Below, piece by piece: positions 16,608 through 25,284 of a stretch of DNA of 64,000 nt. Numbering within the stretch: position 1 is the stretch's first letter; each line of letters opens with the position of its first letter. Source of the DNA: Alphaproteobacteria bacterium (lineage in GTDB: Bacteria > Pseudomonadota > Alphaproteobacteria > Reyranellales > Reyranellaceae); NCBI GenBank assembly GCA_017308235.1, contig JAFKFL010000020.1, forward strand, positions 1 to 64,000, given 5' to 3'. The notes under the pieces are model-generated. The model did no database searches. It saw only the letters and a list, made by a program, of their open reading frames with translations, and was not told where the DNA came from. The position numbers were made by a program, and so were the translations under genes.

Positions 16608-18038
16608 TTACGGCGCATGCGTCAGGAACTTGGTGGCGAGATAGGCGTCCATAGCCTCCGTACCGCCTTCCAGCCCATACCCGCTGTCCTTCACGCCGCC
16701 GAAGGGAACTTCCGGCAATGCCAGGCCGAGGTGATTGAATGTCAGCATCCCGGTCTCGACCTGGGCGCCAAGGGCGGCCACCGTCCTCGCAGACCGCGAG
16801 AAGGCGTAGGCTGCGAGGCCGAAGGGAAGCCTGTTCGCCTCCTCCACGGCATCGTCGAGGTGACGGAACGGCGCAATCAACGCGATCGGGCCGAAAGGCT
16901 CCTCATTCATGATGCGCATCGACGTGGTAACTTCCGTCAAGACTGTAGGCTCCAGGAAGCTGCCCTTGTTTCCGAGGCGGGAACCACCAGCACGAATGGT
17001 TCCGCCTTTCTGGGCGGCATCCGCGATCAGATCCTCCACGGCTTGAAGCCGCCGATGGTTGACCAGCGGCCCCATCCCGGTCCCGGCTTCAAGCCCGTTT
17101 CCAACCTTGATCGCATTCGCATTCGCAGCGAAGCGTTCGACGAACTTGTCGTAGACGCTCTCCTGAACGAGAAAACGGGTCGGGGATACGCAAACCTGGC
17201 CGGCATTGCGGAATTTCGAACCCGTGAGCAAGGCCGTGGCCTCTTCGAGATCCGCATCGTCGAATACGATGGCCGGCGCATGGCCGCCCAACTCCATCGT
17301 GGCGCGCTTCATGTGCTCGCCAGCCAGGGCAGCCAGCTTCTTCCCGACCGGGACCGATCCTGTGAACGAGATCTTGCGAATGACGGGGTGGGGAATGAGA
17401 TAGTTCGAGATTTCAGCGGGGTCCCCGAAGACCAGATTCAGCACGCCGGCAGGAATTCCCGCATCCGCGAGGGCCCGGACCAATTCAGCAGCCGAAGCCG
17501 GCGTGTCTTCCGCTGCCTTAACGATCACGGAGCATCCCGCACCGAGCGCCGGTGCGATTTTTCGCACCACTTGGGACATCGGGAAATTCCAGGGCGTGAA
17601 TGCCGCGACCGGCCCGACCGGCTCGCGGACTGCGGACTGAAGGATGTGATTGCTCCGACCGGGAATAATCCGGCCATAGGCGCGGCGCCCTTCCTCCGCC
17701 GCCCAGTCGAGCACGTCGGCCGAAAGCAGAATTTCGACCCTCGACTCGGGAAGCGGCTTTCCCTGCTCCGTCGTCAAGATGGACGCCAAAGCGTCGACCC
17801 GTTCGCGGAGCAGCTCGCCGGCGCGCCGCAGTATTTTGTAGCGATCCAGTGCGGAAACGGCCCTCCACACCTTGAAACCTGCGGCAGCGGCATTCAGGGC
17901 ATCGTCGAGATCGCCGATGGCGGCGCACGCGACGGTTCCGATAACGTCATCGGTCGCGGGATTGACGACATCCAGGGTTCGGCGATCGCTGCCGTCGCGC
18001 CAGACACCGGCGATAAAAAGCTGAGTTTGGTGAGACAT
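16608..18038 (-). CDS. NAD(P)-dependent aldehyde dehydrogenase, semialdehyde type
   Basis: This is an aldehyde dehydrogenase of 476 residues closest in layout to succinate-semialdehyde and 2-oxoglutarate-semialdehyde dehydrogenases. Motifs seen are FTPWNFPMSQVVRKIAPALG (cofactor side), ISFTGSVPVGKKLAA, the general-base Glu in MELGGHAPAIVF and the nucleophile Cys in NAGQVCVSPTRF. The ATG at 18038 is chosen because GGAG lies just upstream and the product then starts like other family members; an upstream in-frame ATG would run into the promoter. It is the first gene of an ALDH-FAH-GGT operon, and its promoter carries the regulon operator. Confidence 0.9.
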   Translation of the reverse strand: MSHQTQLFIAGVWRDGSDRRTLDVVNPATDDVIGTVACAAIGDLDDALNAAAAGFKVWRAVSALDRYKILRRAGELLRERVDALASILTTEQGKPLPESRVEILLSADVLDWAAEEGRRAYGRIIPGRSNHILQSAVREPVGPVAAFTPWNFPMSQVVRKIAPALGAGCSVIVKAAEDTPASAAELVRALADAGIPAGVLNLVFGDPAEISNYLIPHPVIRKISFTGSVPVGKKLAALAGEHMKRATMELGGHAPAIVFDDADLEEATALLTGSKFRNAGQVCVSPTRFLVQESVYDKFVERFAANANAIKVGNGLEAGTGMGPLVNHRRLQAVEDLIADAAQKGGTIRAGGSRLGNKGSFLEPTVLTEVTTSMRIMNEEPFGPIALIAPFRHLDDAVEEANRLPFGLAAYAFSRSARTVAALGAQVETGMLTFNHLGLALPEVPFGGVKDSGYGLEGGTEAMDAYLATKFLTHAP

Positions 18039-18107
18039 CGTAGCTCCAATAGGTACGCGGTCTGTCGGAGCGCCGAAAGGCATCATCTCGCAGAGCCAGC
18101 CTTGTTT

Positions 18108-18137
18108 AGCGATAATCGCTCGACCTATTGTTGTCAA
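18108..18137 (-). promoter_or_regulatory. Promoter with regulon palindrome, upstream of the aldehyde dehydrogenase
   Basis: The exact palindrome AGCGATAATCGCT occupies 18108-18120. Read on the minus strand, TTGACA (18132-18137) lies 17 nt before TATCGC (18109-18114), so the palindrome covers the probable -10 element. It sits in the gap between the end of the M20 gene and the ALDH start. Confidence 0.8.
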
Positions 18138-19366
18138 AGCTCGCGCCGCCGCTGCCCGTCTGCCGCGCGGGTTTCCAAGCCCATCTTAAGGGCTGACCTG
18201 ACCAGAGCGGAGACCCCGAAACCGATGCAAGCCTCGTCAGGCTGGTAATCGGAGTTATGCAGACTGTCTGCTCGGCCTGGTGCCCCCGATCCTATGTGGA
18301 GATGAGCCGACGGAACCAAGTCGGAGATATACGCGAAGTCCTCGCTGGCGAAGGAGGGTTTACACGCCGCAATGACAGGCCCGCACTGCTCGCGCACCGC
18401 AGCGATGACCGTGTCGAGTGTTTCTTCGTCATTCATGACGGCCGGCACACCTCGGCGCCACGCAAGCTCGCATCGAACTCTGAAAGTCGCTTCGGCGCCA
18501 GCGAGAATACGCCTGAATGCTGCTTCGGCAGCTCCCCGCATCTCTGGCGACCGCGATCTGATTGTTCCACCGAACCGGCACGAGTCGGGAATGATGTTGT
18601 CAGCCGTACCGCCCTGAATATGGGCGACCGTCAGGGCTGCCCCCAGAGCCGGATCGATCTCGCGCGACACCACAGTCTGCAATTGAGTCAGGATGTGTGC
18701 GACCGCGATTATGGGGTCTATTGCCACATGCGGGCTCGAGGCGTGACCCGATCGACCATGGACATCAACGACGAAATTATCCGCCGCTGCCATGCTGGCT
18801 CCCCTCGTATAGCCGAACATACCAACGGGTATCGAGGGACTGTTATGAAAGCCTATTGCGAGATCGACACCCTGCAGGACGCCATCCTCGATCATCGCCA
18901 ACGCTCCGCTTGTGGAGATTTCCTCGGCCGGCTGAAACATTAGACGGACCGTGCCCCGCAACTGCGGCACGAGCCCCTGGAGTACGGCGGCCACCCCTAT
19001 CAACGTGGCAGTGTGGATATCGTGGCCGCATGCATGCATCAAACCTGGTGTACGGCTGGCGTATGAGAGCCCTGTCGTTTCGTTGATCGGCAAAGCGTCC
19101 ATATCGGCGCGTATGATCAGGCACTTGCCTGGCCGCGCACCCCGGATCTCGGCAACGACGCCGCTGCGCCCTACCCTTTCGCGGGCCGGAATTCCGAGGC
19201 TCGTCAACTCCGCGGCGACGACGTCCGCCGTGCGGAACACGTCGAAACCAAGCTCCGGATGGGCGTGGAGATCGCGACGGATATCGACGAGTCTCGGCTC
19301 GACCCGACGCACGTCATCTGCGATCCTGTCTGCTAGATCGGCATACGCCCTATCGACCGCATTCAT
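18134..19366 (-). CDS. M20-family metal-dependent amidohydrolase (hippurate hydrolase-like)
   Basis: This 410-residue zinc peptidase/aminoacylase of the M20D group is cytoplasmic and removes acyl groups from N-acyl amino acids or amide conjugates. Metal and catalytic residues are visible: RADMDALP (Asp ligand and catalytic Asp), HACGHDIHTA (His), MFQPAEE (catalytic and metal Glu) and near the C-terminus SFASEDFAY. The dimerisation domain lies at about residues 190-310 with GRSGHASSPH. An GAGGGG ribosome site precedes ATG 19366. It is transcribed divergently from the DapA-like gene across a shared operator. Confidence 0.9.
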   Translation of the reverse strand: MNAVDRAYADLADRIADDVRRVEPRLVDIRRDLHAHPELGFDVFRTADVVAAELTSLGIPARERVGRSGVVAEIRGARPGKCLIIRADMDALPINETTGLSYASRTPGLMHACGHDIHTATLIGVAAVLQGLVPQLRGTVRLMFQPAEEISTSGALAMIEDGVLQGVDLAIGFHNSPSIPVGMFGYTRGASMAAADNFVVDVHGRSGHASSPHVAIDPIIAVAHILTQLQTVVSREIDPALGAALTVAHIQGGTADNIIPDSCRFGGTIRSRSPEMRGAAEAAFRRILAGAEATFRVRCELAWRRGVPAVMNDEETLDTVIAAVREQCGPVIAACKPSFASEDFAYISDLVPSAHLHIGSGAPGRADSLHNSDYQPDEACIGFGVSALVRSALKMGLETRAADGQRRREL

Positions 19367-19413
19367 TGGCCCCTCGGATTCTGAATTTCGACACGAAACG
19401 CAAAGCGGATGTA

Positions 19414-19443
19414 TTGCGATGATAGCGATAATCGCTTATCGCT
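19414..19443. promoter_or_regulatory. Divergent operator with regulon palindrome between the M20 and DapA-like genes
   Basis: The exact palindrome AGCGATAATCGCT lies at 19424-19436 and is followed by an extra half site, so AGCGATAA and TTATCGCT also form an 8-bp inverted pair (19424-19443). For the + strand, TTGCGA (19414-19419) and TATCGC (19437-19442) have 17-nt spacing and may be the promoter of the DapA-like operon. Confidence 0.75.
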
Positions 19444-19475
19444 ACGCAATCGAGAGCTAATCGAGGGTATCGGAA

Positions 19476-20378
19476 ATGGCAAATCTGTCGGGCCTGGTCG
19501 TTGCCGCGGCCACCCCCCTGCAACCGGGGCGGTTCGAAATCGATCATGAGGCCTTGGCAGCACATTGCGAACGTCTACTGGCTCTCGGTGCGAACGGGAT
19601 CAACTTGCTCGGCACGACCGGCGAGGCCACCTCGTTGTCGCTCACGCAACGCTTGAACGCGATGCAGGCCGTCGCCGGCTCCACGAAGACTTTGGACCGT
19701 TTCATGGTGGGAACGGGAGCCGCGGCTCTCGCCGATGCCGTTTCCCTTACCCAGCGCTCCGTCGACCTCGGCTATAATGGAGCGCTCGTGCTACCTCCAT
19801 TTTACTACAAGGGCCTGTCCGACGACGATCTGATGTACTATTTCGATTCGCTCGTGCGCGGCGTCGATCGCTCCACGTTGAAGCTCTATCTTTATCATAT
19901 CCCTCAGTACACCGGCCTTCCCTTCTCGATTTCGCTCATTCATCGCCTTCGCAAGGCGTTTCCGGGCGTTTTCGTCGGGCTCAAGGACAGCTCCGGCAAT
20001 CTTGAGGGCTCTTTGGCATTCGCTCGTGAGGTCCCGGGTTTCGACGTATTCTCGGCAACCGAAGCGGCGCTCCCCCAGGTAGCTGGCGGCCAGTTCAAGG
20101 GAATTATCTCCGCTTCTCTCAACGTGACCGTGCCGTTCATCGCAGAAAGCTTTAAGGGCGGCGCACCAGACAAGCTCAATGCCGGAGCGGCCATTCGCCT
20201 CGCCCTGTCCAGCGTGCCGCTGGTACCGGCGATCCGATGGGCCTTGGGCGATCTCACGGGAAGCCCAAGCTGGAAGGTCAACCTTCCCCCGCTGGGTCCG
20301 ATCACCGGCGACAGTGAAGGCAAACTCAGGGAAGCGCTCGCTGGCACAGAATACGCTGCACTCAAAAGGTACTTCTGA
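19476..20378 (+). CDS. DapA-family aldolase/dehydratase
   Basis: This 300-residue TIM-barrel protein belongs to the dihydrodipicolinate synthase/N-acetylneuraminate lyase superfamily. The Schiff-base Lys is in VGLKDSSGN (near residue 170), the catalytic Tyr in YHIPQYTG (near residue 146), and the GTTGEATSL pyruvate-binding loop is near residue 47. Members cleave or dehydrate 2-oxo acids. The context, next to a 2-hydroxyacid dehydrogenase and an aminotransferase and not to lysine genes, argues for a catabolic role rather than lysine synthesis. It is the first gene of a four-gene + strand operon. Confidence 0.88.
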   Translation: MANLSGLVVAAATPLQPGRFEIDHEALAAHCERLLALGANGINLLGTTGEATSLSLTQRLNAMQAVAGSTKTLDRFMVGTGAAALADAVSLTQRSVDLGYNGALVLPPFYYKGLSDDDLMYYFDSLVRGVDRSTLKLYLYHIPQYTGLPFSISLIHRLRKAFPGVFVGLKDSSGNLEGSLAFAREVPGFDVFSATEAALPQVAGGQFKGIISASLNVTVPFIAESFKGGAPDKLNAGAAIRLALSSVPLVPAIRWALGDLTGSPSWKVNLPPLGPITGDSEGKLREALAGTEYAALKRYF

Positions 20379-20472
20379 GGCTGGCCGCGGTTCGACAAGA
20401 AAATGGACAGCACAGATATCGATAGCGGGGCCTAGAAAATTCCGACGTCGGTAGCGCTGCACAGATGGAGCC

Positions 20473-21474
20473 ATGAGCGCCTTGAGACTGCATATCCAGA
20501 ATCCCCCTCACGATCCGGTCTTCTCGTTCACGGATCAGCAATGGCGGGCTGCGCTCGGCCGTTCTCCGGACATGGACTTCATTGAAGTCTCCATCAGCAA
20601 CGACGCCCGTGAGTTCGATGAGGCACTTGAGAAAGCCGAGGTGCTTCTGACGTGGGTCAACATTGTCCGCGATCGGTTACGGGCTGGGGACCTCCAGCGT
20701 ATTGCCCCCCGGTTGAGGATCATCTCCTGCAACTCGGCGGGCGTTGATCGGCTCGCGCCCTTCGACTGGCTTCCGAGCGCGGTCACGCTGCTGAACAACA
20801 GCGGAATTCATTCGGACAAGGCCGGCGAGTTCGGCCTCATGGCTCTACTCATGCTGCATAACCAGATGCCGAGGCTCATCAAGGCTCAGGCGGAACGCAG
20901 CTGGAATGCGGTACACGCCTCGACCATCCGCGGCCGCAGACTCTGCATCGTCGGGATGGGTTCCTTGGGCTCCGGGGTCGCCCGACGCGCTCGCGCGCTC
21001 GGCATGTATGTCATTGGGGTTCGCAACGGGGCTGAGGCCCATCCTGATTGTGATGAAACCGTTGCCGTGAGCGAGCTGGACAGCGTTTTGCCGCGTGTCG
21101 ACGACGTTCTCCTTGCATGCCCGCTGACCGAGCACACCCGGAACCTCCTCTCTCGCGAAAGGATCGCCAAACTTCGCAGGGGAGCACGTGTGGTCAATAT
21201 CGCTCGCGGTGCGGTCTGGGACCAGGAGGCGATATGCGACGCGCTTGAATCGGAACAGCTCGAGGCGGTATTCACCGATGTTACCGTCCCGGAACCGCTA
21301 CCCGCCAGTCACAGACTTTGGGGAACCCGCGGAATGATCATGACGCCTCACATTGGGGCCGATGATCAAGAGCGCTACAACGACGTGACCCTCGATATCC
21401 TGCTCGAGAATCTACGGGCGGATCGCGCCGGAAAGCGACTTCCAAACCGGGTGGATCCGGAAAAAGGATATTGA
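20473..21474 (+). CDS. D-isomer-specific 2-hydroxyacid dehydrogenase
   Basis: This 333-residue NAD(P)-dependent oxidoreductase interconverts a 2-oxo acid and a D-2-hydroxy acid. The dinucleotide-binding loop GMGSLGSGVARRA is near residue 160. Catalytic residues fit NIARGAVWDQ (Arg), VPEPLP (Glu) and TPHIGA (His). The N-terminal catalytic half is more divergent than the nucleotide domain. It lies 94 nt after the DapA-like gene and 1 nt before the aminotransferase, so the three probably act on linked oxo-acid intermediates. Confidence 0.87.
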   Translation: MSALRLHIQNPPHDPVFSFTDQQWRAALGRSPDMDFIEVSISNDAREFDEALEKAEVLLTWVNIVRDRLRAGDLQRIAPRLRIISCNSAGVDRLAPFDWLPSAVTLLNNSGIHSDKAGEFGLMALLMLHNQMPRLIKAQAERSWNAVHASTIRGRRLCIVGMGSLGSGVARRARALGMYVIGVRNGAEAHPDCDETVAVSELDSVLPRVDDVLLACPLTEHTRNLLSRERIAKLRRGARVVNIARGAVWDQEAICDALESEQLEAVFTDVTVPEPLPASHRLWGTRGMIMTPHIGADDQERYNDVTLDILLENLRADRAGKRLPNRVDPEKGY

Positions 21475-21475
21475 G

Positions 21476-22675
21476 GTGGATAGCAACACCCTGAATGAGG
21501 GAAGAAGCCTCAGCGCTGCCACGGCTCTCTCTGCGCGAGTTAACAGCCTCGCCACCGCTCAGATCGGGCAGGTAGCCGATAAGCGCCGAAGCGATCCTGA
21601 GGTGATCAAGCTCTGGATCGGTGAAGGCGACCTTGCGACTCCGGATTTTGTAATCGAAGCCGCCCACAACGCAATGCGCGCGGGCCACACACGCTACACC
21701 TATTCCCTAGGCCTGCCGGCGCTCAGGCAAGCGCTCAGCGATTATCACGGCCGGCATTGGGGTGTGGAGGTCCCCGCGAGCCGGTTTGCCGTGACCGTGG
21801 GCGGCATGAACGCCATCATGCAAAGCGCCCAAGCCATCCTCGATCCTGGCGACGAGGTTTTGGTCCCGACTCCTTCATGGCCCAACCTTGCGGAGGCGAT
21901 GCGATTGGTCGGCGGGTCTCCAATCTCGGTGCCCTACAAGCTCGGGGACAATGGGCGCCGGGGACTCGATCTCGAGGATATTCGAAGAGGCATTACAACA
22001 CGCACTCGTGCTGTTCTGCTCAACTCGCCATCCAATCCAACGGGCTGGGTCATGCCCAAGGAAGACATCCGGGAGCTCGTCGAGATCTGTCGCGCGCGCA
22101 AGCTGTGGATCATCGCGGACGAGGTCTATGCCCACTTCACCTACAATGGCTCGATTGCCCCGTCCTTCCTCCAGATCTGCGACGACTATGATCGGCTGAT
22201 CGTGACCAATACCTTTTCCAAAAACTGGGCGATGACCGGTTGGCGTGCGGGGTGGCTGATTATGCCCAAAGGACTAGAAGCGCCGTTCGCAAAGCTCAGC
22301 GAGTATAATACGACGTCGATACCAACATTTGTACAGCATGCCGCCGTCGAGGCCCTCAACCAAGGCGACAGCTTCATACGAACGATGGTGAGCCGGTGTG
22401 GCGCGAGCAGGGCGATACTTCTCGACGGCCTATCGCGCATCAAGGGATTTTCTTTCCTGCCGCCCGATGGCGCATTCTATCTCATGCTCAAGGTCGATAC
22501 AGACGAGACGAGCCTGGACTTGGCGCTCCGTATTCTTCGCGAAGCCAAGGTAGGCGTGGCCCATGGCACCGCCTTTGGGCCCGGAGGCGAAGGCTATCTT
22601 CGGATCTGCTTCGCCATCAGCCCGGAGCTGGCCAGGGAAACCGTGACTCGGCTCACAAAAATGTTCGCAAAATAG
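21476..22675 (+). CDS. Class I/II pyridoxal-phosphate aminotransferase
   Basis: This 399-residue fold-type I aminotransferase starts with GTG at 21476, 1 nt after the preceding stop. The conserved NSPSNPTGWV is near residue 185, the IIADEVYAHF segment near residue 215 and the PLP Lys is in NTFSKNWAMTGWRAGW (near residue 249). It would transfer an amino group between an amino acid and a 2-oxo acid, possibly aspartate or an aromatic/branched substrate. Its position in the operon suggests it supplies or consumes the oxo acid handled by the neighbouring dehydrogenase. Confidence 0.88.
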   Translation: MDSNTLNEGRSLSAATALSARVNSLATAQIGQVADKRRSDPEVIKLWIGEGDLATPDFVIEAAHNAMRAGHTRYTYSLGLPALRQALSDYHGRHWGVEVPASRFAVTVGGMNAIMQSAQAILDPGDEVLVPTPSWPNLAEAMRLVGGSPISVPYKLGDNGRRGLDLEDIRRGITTRTRAVLLNSPSNPTGWVMPKEDIRELVEICRARKLWIIADEVYAHFTYNGSIAPSFLQICDDYDRLIVTNTFSKNWAMTGWRAGWLIMPKGLEAPFAKLSEYNTTSIPTFVQHAAVEALNQGDSFIRTMVSRCGASRAILLDGLSRIKGFSFLPPDGAFYLMLKVDTDETSLDLALRILREAKVGVAHGTAFGPGGEGYLRICFAISPELARETVTRLTKMFAK

Positions 22676-22930
22676 GAAAGGAGGGCTGACCTCGTTAGGC
22701 TTTCCCAGGTGCTTTCGCGCGCTCCGAGCCGCAAAGTCGAAGCCACCATCCGAAGTTCAACACGGCCCATTTTCCACGGGATGGAATTGCCAGCGGTTGT
22801 TCCAGACTGACCGACGTCCGAAGGTTTTGACATCATCGTCGGGCCCGCAGAGCCGGATCTTAGGCCGCAACGTCAGAATGCAGCACGACCCATCAGGTTG
22901 CGCCGCTGCTTTCAAGAGGGGAAGTCACCA

Positions 22931-23308
22931 ATGCCAAGTACGCGGATTACGACGGGGGTCTGGGCGCGTGGGCGTGAGCGCGAGTTGATCGAGCTCGTAC
23001 AGTCCGCGCTTCTTGATTCACTGAAAATCCCCGACTGGGATCGCGATGTGATCGCAACGGCTCTAGAGCCTCAGCAGCGTATCGTACCCAGTGGAAACTC
23101 GGATTTCTACACTCGTATCGAGATCATTCTGTTTGTCGGCCGCCCTATCGAGGCAAAGCGGGCGCTCTATTCGTCGATAGTAGAGAAACTTGGGACACTG
23201 GGGATTCCAAAGAAAGAAATTAAAACCATCCTGATCGAGATGGGGCCGGATAACTGGGGCATCAAAGGTGGATTCCCTGCTTCGGAGGTCGATTTTCTTA
23301 CTCAGTAA
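22931..23308 (+). CDS. Tautomerase-family protein
   Basis: This 125-residue protein of the 4-oxalocrotonate tautomerase/MIF superfamily uses the N-terminal proline left after Met removal as catalytic base. ATG 22931 gives MPSTRI, placing Pro at position 2 as required, with GAGGGG upstream; longer upstream starts would bury the proline. A second member in the window (50770-51201) shares MPSTRI, IPDWDRD, TRIEIIL and DNWGI(K/R)GGF. The gene follows the aminotransferase by 255 nt. It may isomerise an unsaturated oxo acid in the pathway. Confidence 0.8.
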   Translation: MPSTRITTGVWARGRERELIELVQSALLDSLKIPDWDRDVIATALEPQQRIVPSGNSDFYTRIEIILFVGRPIEAKRALYSSIVEKLGTLGIPKKEIKTILIEMGPDNWGIKGGFPASEVDFLTQ

Positions 23309-23768
23309 TATAATTTATCATTCAGGCATCTGCTTAAATTCAGTAACTCCTTATGGTTTCATAAAACAAACTCTGCATTATAACCCGCTCGATTTTAATT
23401 ATAGAGAACGTACTACTTTCTGATGATTTTAAGATTGACTGCGACGATTAATGACCAAACATAAATAAAATAGGGAGAGTTAACAGATATTAGAGGTACT
23501 ACAAATTCTCACGCTGCGATGCTATATCAATCACAATTCCGTTTCATTTGAAGCATAAACTAAGAAATATTCAGACGGCAATTTGGTCGCGTACAACAAT
23601 AAACGATAACTAAAGATCAACTTTCGTCTTACGATCGTATCGAAGTCGGTTTGGCAAAACAAAAAGGGGAACTCTTAAATATTTCTAGAACCGACTTGTT
23701 CTGAGAATACGAGTATTATTTTGCCCCTCACAGGGCTACAAAAGGAAAATCTGGGGAGGTTTTGCTAA
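23309..23768. other. AT-rich intergenic patch with a candidate operator
   Basis: No gene is visible in these 460 nt. The stretch is strikingly AT-rich against the GC-rich surroundings, which suggests imported or regulatory DNA. Near its right end an imperfect inverted repeat, TTCTAGAAC (23683-23691) and GTTCTGAGAA (23698-23707), lies upstream of a good GGGGAGG ribosome site for the truncated binding-protein gene. It is therefore probably the promoter region of that lost transporter. Confidence 0.55.
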
Positions 23769-23897
23769 ATGATCAGACGTACATTCTTGCGGCTTCTGTC
23801 GGCGGCATCGCTGACCACGCTCGCCACCGCCCTCGCCGGCCCGCAGAAAGCAACAGCGCAGAGCAAGCGTAGCGTTTTGCGCGTCGCAATGACGGCC
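23769..23897 (+). pseudogene. Truncated ABC-type substrate-binding protein
   Basis: Only the first 43 codons remain. They encode a twin-arginine-type signal (MIRRTFLRLLSAAS) and the first mature residues KRSVLRVAMTA, as in family-5 peptide-binding proteins. The IS3-family element begins directly after, and the frame runs into the element and stops at 23924. Sequence right of the element (25158-25284) does not restore the reading frame of a binding protein, so the rest of the gene is missing and not just displaced. Confidence 0.75.
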
Positions 23898-23925
23898 TGC
23901 CCCCATCAGGTGGCCCGGTTCTGAT

Positions 23926-24765
23926 CTAATGCATGGTGGGCTTGGCGACCACGGTTGAGGTGGCCGGCGAAGCTGGTTGGGTTTGCGCAGCCGGCCATAG
24001 CACGGCGGGCGGTGCTGGCGGCTTGTAGCCGAGCGAGGAGTGCGGACGCTGGGTATTGTAGTGCTGACGCCAGCCCTCGATTACGATCCGGGCCTCGGCG
24101 AGGCTGTAGAACAGCTCGCCGTTCAGGACTTCGTCGCGCAGCTTGGAGTTGAAGCTCTCGCAGTAGCCGTTCTCCCACGGCGAGCCTGGCTCGATAAAGG
24201 CCGTTCGTGCGCCAACCGCTGTGATCCAATCTCGCACCGCCTTGGCGACGAACTCGGGACCGTTGTCGGAGCGAACATGCTCAGGCACGCCGCGCAGAAT
24301 GAAGAGATCGGACAGGACATCGATGACGTCGGTGGACTTGAGTTTCCTGTCGATCCGGATCGCGATGCATTCCCGGGTGAACTCGTCGATCACATTTAAC
24401 ATGCGGAACTTCCGACCGTTGTGGGTGCGATCCTCGACAAAGTCATAGGACCAGACGTGGTTTGGATGTTCCGGCCGAAGCCGCACGCAAGATCCGTCGT
24501 TCGGCCAGAGACGGCCTCTCTTCGGTTGCCTGGCCGGCACCTTCAGCCCCTCCTGACGCCAGATCCGCTCAACGCGTTTGACGTTCACCGCCCAGCCGGC
24601 GTTCGTCAGCAGGGCCGCGATCCGGCGGTAGCCATAGCGTCCATAGCGGGTGGCGAGCTCGACAATGTCGGCGGTCAGCGCCGCATCGTCAGTGCGGCCC
24701 CTCGGAACCTTGCGTTGAGTGGATCGATGCTGCCCCAGAACCCGGCACGCCAACCGCTCCGACAC
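23926..24765 (-). CDS. IS3-family transposase OrfB
   Basis: This is the catalytic subunit with an HTH_21 region (about residues 30-75) and the integrase core. The DDE residues fit SYDFVEDRT, VRSDNGPEF and YCESFNSKLRDE. The frame is open a little upstream of the ATG at 24765, and in IS3 elements OrfB is normally made as an OrfA-OrfB fusion by -1 frameshifting, so the listed start is nominal. Length of 279 residues from this start is normal for the family. Confidence 0.9.
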   Translation of the reverse strand: MSERLACRVLGQHRSTQRKVPRGRTDDAALTADIVELATRYGRYGYRRIAALLTNAGWAVNVKRVERIWRQEGLKVPARQPKRGRLWPNDGSCVRLRPEHPNHVWSYDFVEDRTHNGRKFRMLNVIDEFTRECIAIRIDRKLKSTDVIDVLSDLFILRGVPEHVRSDNGPEFVAKAVRDWITAVGARTAFIEPGSPWENGYCESFNSKLRDEVLNGELFYSLAEARIVIEGWRQHYNTQRPHSSLGYKPPAPPAVLWPAAQTQPASPATSTVVAKPTMH

Positions 24766-24815
24766 GTCGAACTTCTCAATGACGTGGCTGATGCAGCGAC
24801 GGCGGCGGGCGGGGC

Positions 24816-25094
24816 TCAGTAGTTTCCCGACGCAGCTTCCCTCAGAATGAGCTTCTCCAACGTCAGATCCGAGACGGCTTTGCGCAGCCGCTCGTTCTCC
24901 TTCTCCAGATCCTTCAAGCGCTTCACCTGGTCGGACTTCAGCCCGCCAAACTCCTTGCGCCAGCGATAATACGTGAACGCCGTCACGCTGATGGACCGGA
25001 TCGCCTCCGCGACCGGGCGCCCCTGCGACAACAGCACGTCGACCTGGCGCAGCTTCGCGACGATCTCTTCAGGCTTGTGCTTCTTCTGCGGCAT
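24816..25094 (-). CDS. IS3-family transposase OrfA
   Basis: This 92-residue DNA-binding subunit has a helix-turn-helix (EEIVAKLRQVDVLLSQG ... TYYRWRKEFGG) and a C-terminal leucine-zipper-like segment (RLKDLEKENERLRKAVSDL). The ATG at 25094 is preferred over the ATG at 25103 because GGAGG abuts the latter, leaving no spacing. Confidence 0.88.
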   Translation of the reverse strand: MPQKKHKPEEIVAKLRQVDVLLSQGRPVAEAIRSISVTAFTYYRWRKEFGGLKSDQVKRLKDLEKENERLRKAVSDLTLEKLILREAASGNY

Positions 25095-25284
25095 AATCGG
25101 CATCCTCCAAGGCTCAAAAGCCTACTTCACGGAGGACCACTTTTCAGGGGGCAGGCCACTTTCGGAATCTCCCATTTGATGCGCCATCTGGCCAGCAGGA
25201 ATTTGCTTTGAGTAGCTACAGCTGAGCTGTTCCGCGTGCCACGTTGGAACTGTCGTCTATCTTCGTTGAAAGGATCATCCCTAA

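Larger units (their letters stand above)
23898..25153 (-). mobile_element. IS3-family insertion sequence
   Basis: The element is 1256 bp with two overlapping-frame transposase genes on the minus strand. Its ends are inverted repeats: TGCCCCCATCAGGTGGCCC on the left, and TGCCCCCTGAAAAGTGGTCC on the right when read on the minus strand. A 4-bp direct repeat GGCC flanks it (23894-23897 and 25154-25157), the short target duplication expected of IS3 elements. Both genes look intact. Confidence 0.9.

Noticed and set aside
16014..18248. A 744-codon open frame on the + strand opposite the FAH and aldehyde dehydrogenase genes
   Set aside because: It has no domain or ribosome site, and it crosses two genes with intact catalytic motifs on the other strand.
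19476..20378. The DapA-like gene as a lysine-biosynthesis dapA
   Set aside because: Neighbours are catabolic, a second unrelated DapA-like gene is present at 59721, and the promoter carries the catabolic operator.
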